Shown: in pieces, positions 1 to 8,400 of the stretch
Numbering within the stretch: position 1 is the stretch's first letter
Layout: each line of letters starts with the position of its first letter
Origin: CAVTLG01 sp963735495
Lineage (GTDB): Bacteria > Chloroflexota > Ktedonobacteria > Ktedonobacterales > Ktedonobacteraceae
Length of the DNA: 64,000 nucleotides
Assembly: GCA_963735495.1 (NCBI GenBank)
Contig: CAVTLG010000009.1
Coordinates: 310,001 to 374,000 of the forward strand
Reading direction: 5' to 3'
The notes under the pieces: generated by a model
What the model was told of the DNA's origin: nothing
Databases searched by the model: none
Seen by the model: the letters and a program-made list of their open reading frames with translations, nothing else
Program-made: the position numbers and the translations under genes

Positions 1-1
1 T

Positions 2-1330
2 GAAGCGCATGCAGAGGACGCTATTGCTACCTTGCAGCACTTCTGTCGCCAGCCGAGCATCTCCGCGCAGAATCAGGGGATGGACACGATGGCCGCGCTG
101 GTGGCGGATCACCTGCGTGAACTGGGTGCCGAGACAGCGCTCGTCTCGACGCAAGGTTTTCCCGTCGTAGTAGGGCGTTGCGCAGGCGATAGTGCGCGTC
201 GTCTCGCCATCTATAATCACTACGACGTCCAGCCACCGGAGCCATTGGAGTCCTGGAGTGCGCCACCTTTTGCCGCGACCATTCGTGATGGTTGTCTCTA
301 TGCGCGCGGAGTCGCTGACAACAAGGGCAACCTCGTTGCTCGTCTCTGGGCGGCGCGGGCCTGGCGTGCGGTGTATGGCGCGCTCCCGTGTAGTGTCACC
401 TTCATCGTTGAAGGCGAAGAGGAGATCGGCAGTCCAAGTCTGGGTGATTTTGCCGCCGCCCATCAGGATCTGTTGCGCGCGGATGGCTGTCTGTGGGAAA
501 CGGGATACCGCGATGAGCAGGGCACCATCACAATCACAGCCGGACTAAAAGGGCTGTTGAGCGTAGAACTGCACGTGCAGAGCGTTGCTCACGACCTGCA
601 CTCCAGCAATGCCCCACTTGCTCCAAATGCCGCCTGGCGTCTCATCGAAGCTCTTGAGACGCTGCATGAGCCGTCGGGGCGTGTACGCATTCCCGGCTTC
701 TACGCCGCCGTCCGACCGCCTACCGCAACGGAGCATAGCCTGATCGCGCGTTTCCCAATGGATACAGAGGCTTTGCGCCAGAGCTGGCAAGTTGCTCGTC
801 TGCTGGGACCCGGCAACGATCCGGTTGCTCTGACCGAGCACCTCTTGTACTCGCCGACCTGCAACATTGGTGGGCTGTGGAGTGGGTATATAGGTGCGGG
901 TAGCAAGACGGTGTTACCGGCGACGGCAGGCGCGAAGCTTGATTTTCGTCTCGTCCCGGACCAGAAGCCCGAGGACATTCTGCAACTCCTGCGCAGTCAC
1001 CTGGCCGAGCAGGGTTTCGCCGATGTAGAGGTAGTGGAGCTGGCCTCGCCATCGTATCCGGCCCAGAGTTCGCTTGAGACGCCCCTGGTTGAGACGCTCG
1101 CCCGCTCGGCGCGCTACGTGTATGGAAATGAGCCACATATGCTGCCGCGTCGGGCGGGTTCAGGTCCCATGGAAGAACTCTGTCAGCGCTATGGCATGCC
1201 AGTCGCCAATGGAGCCGGGGTGGGCTATGCGGGTTCACGTGTGCACGCTCCCGACGAAAACATCCGGCTGGCAGACTTTCTGCTGAACATCAAACTCATC
1301 GCTGTGCTGCTGGCCGAGTTCGCTGCGTAG
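2..1330 (+). CDS. M20 family metallopeptidase / dipeptidase (5' end outside window)
   Basis: A zinc-dependent amino-, carboxy- or dipeptidase of the M20/M28 superfamily, probably cytosolic. The frame is open to the left edge of the window, so the true start lies upstream; the TTG at position 32 is only an internal codon. Visible metal and catalytic motifs: NHYDVQP (metal His and the following Asp), RGVADNKG (bridging Asp), EGEEEIGSP (catalytic Glu plus metal Glu), and SRVHAPDE near the C-terminus (last metal His). Between these lies the dimerisation domain, with the GLKG region expected in this family. The visible part is 442 residues, so only a short N-terminal piece is missing. It is the first plus-strand gene and faces the Nudix gene convergently. 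Substrate specificity cannot be read from sequence. Confidence 0.9.
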   Translation, partial: EAHAEDAIATLQHFCRQPSISAQNQGMDTMAALVADHLRELGAETALVSTQGFPVVVGRCAGDSARRLAIYNHYDVQPPEPLESWSAPPFAATIRDGCLYARGVADNKGNLVARLWAARAWRAVYGALPCSVTFIVEGEEEIGSPSLGDFAAAHQDLLRADGCLWETGYRDEQGTITITAGLKGLLSVELHVQSVAHDLHSSNAPLAPNAAWRLIEALETLHEPSGRVRIPGFYAAVRPPTATEHSLIARFPMDTEALRQSWQVARLLGPGNDPVALTEHLLYSPTCNIGGLWSGYIGAGSKTVLPATAGAKLDFRLVPDQKPEDILQLLRSHLAEQGFADVEVVELASPSYPAQSSLETPLVETLARSARYVYGNEPHMLPRRAGSGPMEELCQRYGMPVANGAGVGYAGSRVHAPDENIRLADFLLNIKLIAVLLAEFAA

Positions 1331-1387
1331 TACACAGCACAAAGGCATTTGCTGATCCCTCTCAACTTTTTGCAAAGTAGCCGTAAG

Positions 1388-2218
1388 CTAGCTATTCTGG
1401 GCATGTTGTGCCTCGATCCAGGTCGTGATGAGCTGGCGGGCGAGGCTCAATGGTGGTGGCATTTCTGGTAATGCATCCACGCGAAACCAGGCTGCATCGT
1501 CGATCTCTTGTTGATCGGGATGGATTTCACCTCCCGCGTAGCGAGCAGTAAAGCCAACCATCAGTTGGTGTGGAAAGGGCCAGGGTTGGCTCTTCACGTA
1601 TGTAACCTCCGTGACCTCCACGCCAACCTCTTCGTATATCTCACGTTGCACACACTCCTCCAGCGTTTCGCCGGGTTCCACGAAGCCCGCGACGCAGCTA
1701 TAGCGCTTGCCCCAGCCCGGTTTATGCGCCAACAGTATACGGTCGTCATCATGGATAAGCACGAGAATGGCAGGCGTTACAGGCGGATAACTGCTATAGC
1801 CACAATTGGGACACATGCGACCCCATGAGCCAGCTATCGACTCGGTCGCATGGGCACATACGGGACAATAGTGGCTGGTATGCTGCCAGAGTAAGAGTTC
1901 CGAAGCATAGCCGATGAGAAAACTGGTGCGATCATCGAGTTGACCCAAAAGTTCGCGCTGTGTTAACGCGCGCCATCCAGTTGGGAGCGGAAAATCCTGA
2001 CTGACCTCGCAAGCCAGGCAGGTTTTCCCCTCCAGGAGTCCAAGGTAGAGCACTGTGTCCGGGTGGAGGAGTGCGCGTATCTCCTCGCCACCTTGAATAA
2101 GCATTGGACCCTGTTCAGTTTGCTGTACGAGTACCGCGCGATTGCGCAAAGGAACCCAGTAAGCATTACCGAGTGCGGACTCTGTTGGTGGATAGGCGCG
2201 CACAAAAGGAGCTGTCAT
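1388..2218 (-). CDS. nudC: NADH pyrophosphatase / RNA NAD-decapping Nudix hydrolase (NudC family)
   Basis: Hydrolyses NAD(H) to NMN(H) and AMP, and in characterised members removes NAD caps from RNA. The 276-residue protein has the NudC layout: an N-terminal domain, a four-cysteine zinc ribbon (Cys118, 121, 136, 139 in CPVC and CPNC), then the Nudix domain. The Nudix box is at about residues 178-200 (GFVEPGETLEECVQREI followed by YEEVG). The SQPWPFP signature that separates NudC from other Nudix proteins is at 210-216. The ATG at 2218 starts the conserved N-terminal domain. It is convergent with the M20 peptidase and divergent from the dienelactone hydrolase, so probably monocistronic. Confidence 0.9.
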   Translation of the reverse strand: MTAPFVRAYPPTESALGNAYWVPLRNRAVLVQQTEQGPMLIQGGEEIRALLHPDTVLYLGLLEGKTCLACEVSQDFPLPTGWRALTQRELLGQLDDRTSFLIGYASELLLWQHTSHYCPVCAHATESIAGSWGRMCPNCGYSSYPPVTPAILVLIHDDDRILLAHKPGWGKRYSCVAGFVEPGETLEECVQREIYEEVGVEVTEVTYVKSQPWPFPHQLMVGFTARYAGGEIHPDQQEIDDAAWFRVDALPEMPPPLSLARQLITTWIEAQHAQNS

Positions 2219-2449
2219 CGTGTATTCTCGGTTTCTGCAAGCAACTAGTCATATGAAAACAGTACCTTCATTATAAGCGTGAGGTTCGCGGGATGCAATC
2301 TATCGTTTTGACACGCTTGAAAGACGAGAGCTTTCTGGGCCGTTCAGTGTAATCCACTCATGAGCGGCTAGCCGTGGCCCTTGCGTCGTGGCTGCTGAAG
2401 TGCTTTACTGAACCAGACATTATTGTTGTACATAAGGGGGATTTTTTCA

Positions 2450-3130
2450 ATGCTACAGACGCAATCCGTCACGTTTTCAGCGGGATCTCGGCAAATTGAA
2501 AGTTACCTGGCTCTGCCCGAAGGTGAAGGACCATTTCCGGGCATTGTGGTGATTTATGAAATTTTTGGCATGAACGAAAATATCAAAGATATTGCTCGTC
2601 GTTTTGCGGATCAAGGCTACGCAGCGCTCGCCGTTGATTTATTTAGCGGGCGTAATCGCACTATCTGCATGTTTCGTTTCATGAGTCAGATGATGTTGCA
2701 TCCACTCAAGAATGGCAGTATCAGCGATTTGCAGACGGCTCTGACCTTTCTCGCGGCGCGAGCGGATGTTGATGAGGCCAAGCTGGGAGCCATTGGTTTC
2801 TGCATGGGCGGTAGTTTTGCGATTTCCTGGGCCTGTAATGATGATCGGCTCAAGGTAATTGCCCCTTTTTATGGCATGAACCCGCGCCCGTTGGAGGCTG
2901 TAGCTCGTCTCTGTCCGGTGGTGGGTTCCTACCCTGAGCAGGATTTCACGGCATCACATGGTCGCAAGTTAGATGCTACATTAACTACCGATAATGTGCC
3001 GCATGATATCAAGATCTACCCCGACGCGAAGCACTCCTTCTTCAATGATCAGGGGAGTAATTATAACGCGGATGTCGCGCAGGATGCCTGGCAACGAGTA
3101 ATGGCGTTCTTCAAGGAGCATGTTGGCTAA
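2450..3130 (+). CDS. Dienelactone hydrolase family protein
   Basis: Alpha/beta hydrolase of the dienelactone hydrolase family, 226 residues, cytosolic (no signal peptide). The Cys nucleophile sits in GAIGFCMGG, where most esterases have Ser, and the catalytic His is in DAKHSFF near the C-terminus; the acid is probably the Asp of the EQDF segment. I chose ATG 2450 because AAGGGGG lies ten bases upstream at 2434-2440; the frame stays open further upstream, with a TTG at 2423. The family opens cyclic dienelactones in aromatic degradation, but many members act on unknown esters, and there are no aromatic pathway genes nearby. The PPTase gene starts 35 bp downstream on the same strand. Confidence 0.85.
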   Translation: MLQTQSVTFSAGSRQIESYLALPEGEGPFPGIVVIYEIFGMNENIKDIARRFADQGYAALAVDLFSGRNRTICMFRFMSQMMLHPLKNGSISDLQTALTFLAARADVDEAKLGAIGFCMGGSFAISWACNDDRLKVIAPFYGMNPRPLEAVARLCPVVGSYPEQDFTASHGRKLDATLTTDNVPHDIKIYPDAKHSFFNDQGSNYNADVAQDAWQRVMAFFKEHVG

Positions 3131-3164
3131 AGCTATTGTGACATAGAAGAGGGGTGTTTGTGCG

Positions 3165-3911
3165 ATGCATAATGATAGTGGGTGGCAGGTTCCTCCGAGA
3201 GCTTTAAAACTTGCGCAGGATGAAGTGCATGTCTGGCGCGCATGTCTGGCTGCGCCTACCTCTGTCGTGGAGCAGTTACGGCAGGTGCTTGAGCCTGCTG
3301 AAGTGACAAGGGCGCAGCGCTTTTATTTTGAAAAAGATCGATGGCATTGGACGGTCGCGCGTGGACTCCTGCGGACGTTGCTGGCAGGCTATCTGGCAGT
3401 CGATCCACGTGCAATAACATTTGGCTCTAATGCCTATGGGAAGCCGATCTTAGAGCATCCTATGCCTGTTCCTGCACTGCATTTCAACATTTCTCACTCG
3501 CATGAACTGGCTTTATTCGCCTTTGCCTATGGGCGGCACCTGGGTGTGGATGTTGAGTACATGCGTGCGGGCATTGACTATGATGAGCTGGCAAAGCATA
3601 GTTTCTCCGCGTATGAGAATACCACGTTGAGCTCACTGTCCGCTGAGGCGAAGCACGAGGCTTTTTTTCGTTGCTGGACGCGCAAAGAGGCGTATATTAA
3701 GGCGCGTGGTATGGGACTTTCGCTGCCTCTGCATTTATTTGATGTTGAGCTAAAAGCGGACGAGCCAGTGGCGCTACTGGCCAGCCGAGAAGATCCGCAG
3801 GAGGTAACGCGTTGGACATTGCGAGAGCTTCTGCCTGGAACTGGCTATGCAGGCGCGCTTACTGTGGAGGGTCGTGATTGGCGTCTTTGTTGCTGGCAGT
3901 GGCCTGATTAG
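3165..3911 (+). CDS. 4'-phosphopantetheinyl transferase (Sfp/AcpT superfamily)
   Basis: Transfers the phosphopantetheine arm of CoA to a serine of carrier proteins in fatty-acid, polyketide or peptide synthesis. 248 residues, the length of Sfp-type (two-lobed) enzymes. Signature motifs: GVDVEYMR (Mg-binding Asp) in the middle and FFRCWTRKEAYIKARG (WxxKEAxxK) in the C-terminal lobe, plus HFNISHSHE upstream. AGAGGGG lies about ten bases upstream of the ATG. The last 53 bp overlap, on the opposite strand, the end of jetD. No NRPS or PKS genes are in view, so its carrier-protein partner is elsewhere. Confidence 0.92.
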   Translation: MHNDSGWQVPPRALKLAQDEVHVWRACLAAPTSVVEQLRQVLEPAEVTRAQRFYFEKDRWHWTVARGLLRTLLAGYLAVDPRAITFGSNAYGKPILEHPMPVPALHFNISHSHELALFAFAYGRHLGVDVEYMRAGIDYDELAKHSFSAYENTTLSSLSAEAKHEAFFRCWTRKEAYIKARGMGLSLPLHLFDVELKADEPVALLASREDPQEVTRWTLRELLPGTGYAGALTVEGRDWRLCCWQWPD

Positions 3912-5340
3912 CACGCTGTTGGATATCTGCCAGTAGCAGGTGTGCAATACCTTCCTGGTACGCTTTCTGCCTCTGCTCTTGCATCGCGGTTACAAGTGGT
4001 GAGAGCGTTGCGGGAAGCGTCTGGAGGGCGTTGATCTCGGCTGTACTGAGCGCGTGGCTACTGCTATGGAGGGCCGTCAGGTATGAAGATGGGTCGAAGT
4101 GCCAGAGCTGACAATGTCCGGCATAGCGCGTCATGAGGTGGATAGCGATGCGTAGGCCCTGTACATCAAAGTCTCCGCTATAGTGGAACTGGCTGGCTGG
4201 GGATGATTCGCGTAACAGGTTGAGTAGCCTGATGGCCGCAACGCTAGGCCAGCCTGCGGTACAGATCAGCGTGGGTAATTGCCGGTTGCTAGCGTCAGAC
4301 CGTGAAGCCTTGTCGCCTATAAGATCATCGACGATCTTTTCAAACACCTGCGGGTTCTCGAAGAGGTAGATATGCTGAGAAGCTGGTGTAAGCTGCTGCC
4401 ACGCGAGTAGTTGTCGCAGTGGTAGCACCAGGATGCGCTCGCCTGCGGCAGGTATGAGAGGATCAACTGCCCCTGTGGTGTCTAGCGCGCTACCGAGATG
4501 ACATACGGCGACTGTGGATGAGATGGTATCAAGGAGCAGTCCGACATCATAGTAGAGGAGCATACGTAGCTGCGCTGTGCGGGTATTGCCGCTATCTGTG
4601 GTTGTCATGTATATTGGTTCGGTGGTTGCTGTGTCCGCAAGATCCGGCGTTTCTGTCGGCTGCGCGTGTGCATGGGTGAGCTGATCGAGATCTGTCAGCG
4701 CGTGAAAGAACAGGCGTCCTGTGGCTGTATTGAGATCGAAGGTGTGAGGATCGCCACTGATGCGTTGCGCAAAGAGGGCCAGGCGCTCAAATATTCCCGG
4801 CATGGGGAGCTGGTTGAGCGCGTGCGAGACCGTACTGAGCTGTGCCAGGAGTTGCTCCTGTTCCTCTGGCGTGCCATTTTTGTAGCGTGTGAAGAGTGCT
4901 GCTATGCCATGTGCGCCATTGTGTAGCCAGTATTTGCTCTGTGCGTTGGCTGGCTGCTCGTTGGCGAGAGCATCTAAGCGCGCGCGAAAGTGCTCATGTG
5001 CGTGTGCCTGTATCTCGCGCTGCTGGGGATTGGTAATCTGTGGCCGTGTTGGGAAGAATGCGCTGAGCAGATCTGGCAGCTCACAGGCGAAACTGCTTGC
5101 CGCGAGGGCCGCTTGAAAGTCAGCAAGGCGTACCGTCACGTCCTGTTGCTGCGGTAGGCGCTTATTGAGAAAACTGGCCAGCTCGCGACGCTCATCTAAT
5201 GTACAGTCTGGCAGGACAACTTTGCCCGCGACCTGTCCTTGCCGCATATATTTTGTGTAGAGTTCATCTAGCAGGCGCGACCAGACGGGCTGCTTGAAGA
5301 AGTGTACCGCACGCTGAATATTGTCTGATGACTGAGTCAT
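3859..5340 (-). CDS. jetD: Wadjet type II nuclease subunit JetD (DUF2399 / TOPRIM)
   Basis: Last gene of the Wadjet operon. In characterised Wadjet systems JetD is a TOPRIM-fold nuclease that dimerises and cuts small circular DNA once the JetABC condensin has extruded it. The 493-residue product carries the DUF2399 domain at its C-terminal end. The TOPRIM acid is Glu328 (YLFENPQVFEK) and the DxD is at 390-392 (YSGDFDVQG), followed by a predicted helix (LRIAIHLM). The N-terminal half is the DNA/JetABC-contacting part. I chose ATG 5340 because GGAAAAGAG lies just upstream; in-frame codons further upstream run into a palindromic repeat and are unlikely to be coding. The 137 bp gap to jetC is large for this operon type and holds that repeat. 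The 3' end overlaps the PPTase gene antisense by 53 bp. Confidence 0.88.
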   Translation of the reverse strand: MTQSSDNIQRAVHFFKQPVWSRLLDELYTKYMRQGQVAGKVVLPDCTLDERRELASFLNKRLPQQQDVTVRLADFQAALAASSFACELPDLLSAFFPTRPQITNPQQREIQAHAHEHFRARLDALANEQPANAQSKYWLHNGAHGIAALFTRYKNGTPEEQEQLLAQLSTVSHALNQLPMPGIFERLALFAQRISGDPHTFDLNTATGRLFFHALTDLDQLTHAHAQPTETPDLADTATTEPIYMTTTDSGNTRTAQLRMLLYYDVGLLLDTISSTVAVCHLGSALDTTGAVDPLIPAAGERILVLPLRQLLAWQQLTPASQHIYLFENPQVFEKIVDDLIGDKASRSDASNRQLPTLICTAGWPSVAAIRLLNLLRESSPASQFHYSGDFDVQGLRIAIHLMTRYAGHCQLWHFDPSSYLTALHSSSHALSTAEINALQTLPATLSPLVTAMQEQRQKAYQEGIAHLLLADIQQRANQATASNKDANHDPPQ

Positions 5341-5424
5341 AAAGGTCTCTTTTCCAAGAGCGAGCACAGGATGACTGGCGCAATAAATGGGTCTCCATCC
5401 TTCCGGGGGAAACATTCGGGATTT

Positions 5425-5483
5425 GGGTAGGGGCATCACCTTGCGTGCGCCCCGGGGGCGGTCGCCAGGACACGCCCCTACCC
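5425..5483. repeat. Family-1 palindromic element, copy 1 (jetC-jetD junction)
   Basis: 59 bp element bounded by inverted GGGTAGGGGC ... GCCCCTACCC, with an inner GC-rich stem. Near-identical in layout to the copy at 62367-62424; longer relatives are at 42272 and 53300. On the minus strand its right terminal repeat contains the TAG that ends jetC. Confidence 0.85.
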
Positions 5484-8400
5484 AATTTCCCCCTCGGATG
5501 GTTGTGTGTTGCTCCAGAACGAGGCAAAACCAGTTGCCAGTTCGGTGCCTTTTTGATGCAGCATTAAGTAGCGCACGCAGGCGGGAAGCTCGGTCCCTTC
5601 ACCTGTGATGCGTGGACCGGTCATGATCCACTGGAATTCTTGTACGTCCAGAAATTTGAGCAGGCGTTGTGTATTGCCTACGCTCACTTTGTCGAATGCT
5701 TCATCCAGAGCGATGAGGCGTGGCGCGCCCTTGCCTGCGCTCTCGTAGAGAGCGGATAGCGCTGCGAAGAAGGGCACATACAGCGCGACATACTGTTCTG
5801 CTCCACTGCGCTTTTTCAGCAAGCGGTCAGAGAGATGCTGTGGCTGGCCGTCGGGTGTCGTGACATAGATTTCGAAACGAAACCACGAGCGATAATCAAA
5901 CACCTGGGCCAGAGCTTCGGCGAAAGGGATGCCCGTTGCTTCTTGCTGATTGGCGCGTAAGATGGCGATCTCCTGGCGGAAAGCGTACACCAGGGCATCA
6001 ATCTCCTCCTGTTGGAACGTCTGAGCCTGGCGGCGCAAGAGTTTATGATATTGGGCAAGATAGCTGCCCGGTTGGGTCTGGTCCTGTTCTTTCGTCACCC
6101 AGCGCAGATGATAGTGTTCTTCAATGAATGACGTGTTATTGAGGACCGTATTGATCTTATCGACCCAACCTTCAGCATCGACGATATGTTTGCGTACCGT
6201 ATCAGCCATCTCTTTGAGCAGGAAATCCTGGAAGAGGACGCGTTCTTTGTCTTCAAGCAAGCGTTCCTGCTGCTTAATCTCTTCGGCCAGGCGTGTCAGG
6301 AGTTCGAAGGCGTTGGCGTTATCTGCGTTGATGAAATGGATAAAGTTTTGCTCGTCGATGCGCGGACCGTATTCGTGAAGCAGGTTGCCGACTTCACTGT
6401 TGGTCTGAAAGAGCAACGAATTTGCTCTGTTCAGCTTGGTATCCAGCGTCAATTTGCTGGCTACATAGACTTCTTCCTGCGGCAACAGGGGTTCGTCCAG
6501 CAGGCTCTGAGCGGTATCAACAGGTGATTGTGTGATCAGCGCCTGTTGTGCGAGCAGCAGCCTTTCAACTGGATATGAGCCGAGGAGGATGGCGAAGTGA
6601 TTGTAGGTAGCCGTCCGTCTCTGCTCGGCCAGTTGTAGCGTCCCCTGCGCTTTCTCAAGTTCTTCGTTGCTGGTCGTGAACAGCATTTCTGCCCTGGTCT
6701 GTGTATCGCGTGCTTTTTGCATCTGCTCGGGAAGATCGTTCTGGCGACCCTGCAAGGCTTTGAGGCGTTCGAGCAAGTTGTCAATGCTCTCGCTGGCGCT
6801 CTCTTTAACCAGACGTTCCAGAGTAGACAGTTCAGAGCGTGCCTGTGCTGTCTCCTGTTCCGCGCGTTTATGCGCATTGGCGGCGCGTATTTCGGCAACA
6901 CGGGCTTTGTCGAGTAGATCATTGGCGCGTTTATGCGCCTGCCATACCTTGAGGAGATGGTCAAGATGGCGCTGCAGCGCTTTGTGCTCGCTGAAAAGTT
7001 TATTGGTTGCCTCGTAGGCATCCTCCACGCTGACCAGATCGCTGGCGAAGAGGGCTATGTCTCCGCTCTCTCTTTGTAGTTGCGTGCGCATACTATTGAT
7101 ATGCTGGCGCAACTCTTGTGTCTCTGCGCGTGCTCGATGGTATCTTTCCTGGGCTTTATGCAAACCCTCTAGCGTGGTCTGCAAGGCTGCATAACGCGCT
7201 TCCAGCATACTTTCGCGCAAGGCATTGTCCATGCGACCCTGTTGTGTCTTGAGTTCCTGTTGTCCCTGTTCGGCCTGAATGATCTGTTCAACAATGTCTT
7301 GTAGCTCTCTGGCAAGCTGTTGCCAGCGTTGGCGTAGGATTTCCTGTGCCTCTTGCTGTTCGCGTATACGCGTGGCTTTACCAATACAACGGGCTTTGCC
7401 GCCGCCGGCCTGACCGGTCAGCAGACCATGTTCCCAGTGACCGCCCTGCTCAGTGTCACCGTCCATAGACAATGGTGTGTAGTCAGCGTGATTCATGGCG
7501 ACGAGGAGGGGTTGGAGCGTTTCCGCCCACTCCGCGTAGCTGGCACCTGACTCATCCATCAGAGCGGGGTCGCCACGGAGTATGGGAAACGGCGTAGTGG
7601 GAGCCTGCTCCCAGTCAGCTTCGGCGATGTAGGCAATATTCAGGCGACAGTCACTCAGTCCCTCTGCGGCGAGTAGCTCATCGGCCTGAACTGTGTAAGC
7701 TGAAGGGACAACCAGGGCATCCAGCAGTCCCGCGTCTTCCAGCATATATTCAATGCTGCCAGCGAGACGGCTCTGATTATCAATACCCGGTGCGAAATCG
7801 ACGAGTTTGTAGAATGGTAGAGCTGGTATGCCATGCGCGGCCAACTGCTTACGGGCTCGCTGACGGTGTTCTGAGCGCGCTGGCGTGAATTCCGGTTCCA
7901 GTAGCTTCTGTTGGTAGGCTGCTTTGGCAAGCTCTACTTCGTGCTCTCTGGCACCCTGTTGTTGTCTGAGATCGTTTAAGCTGCGCTGTAACTGATTGAT
8001 GCTGGTGTGCAGGCTGTCGAGCGCCGCCTGGATGGCTGTGCGATAATCGTGCAGGAGCGTGCTAAATTGTTCTAGCGCCTCTTGTGGTGGCAACGCGTCA
8101 TTGCACACCTGAGTCGCGCGTTCGTGAATGAAGGCGAATTGGCTAGCTTGCAGGAGGTCGCTTTGCTCCACCAATGCATCCAGGATAGTGGCGAGACTTT
8201 GTTGAGCGACACAGACGTTTTCACGGTCCTGTTCAAATTGCCTGGTAGCCTCATCGACCTCATCGTAGTAGTGGGTCTCTTGTCGCTGTGCGGCCTGCAG
8301 GCGGGTCGTGGCGTGGGCGACGTCCTGGTGGAGCTGGCGCAGCACGCGCAACCAGTCCAGGCGGTCATTGACTTGCGCTTCCAGCAGGGAGGTAATCGAT

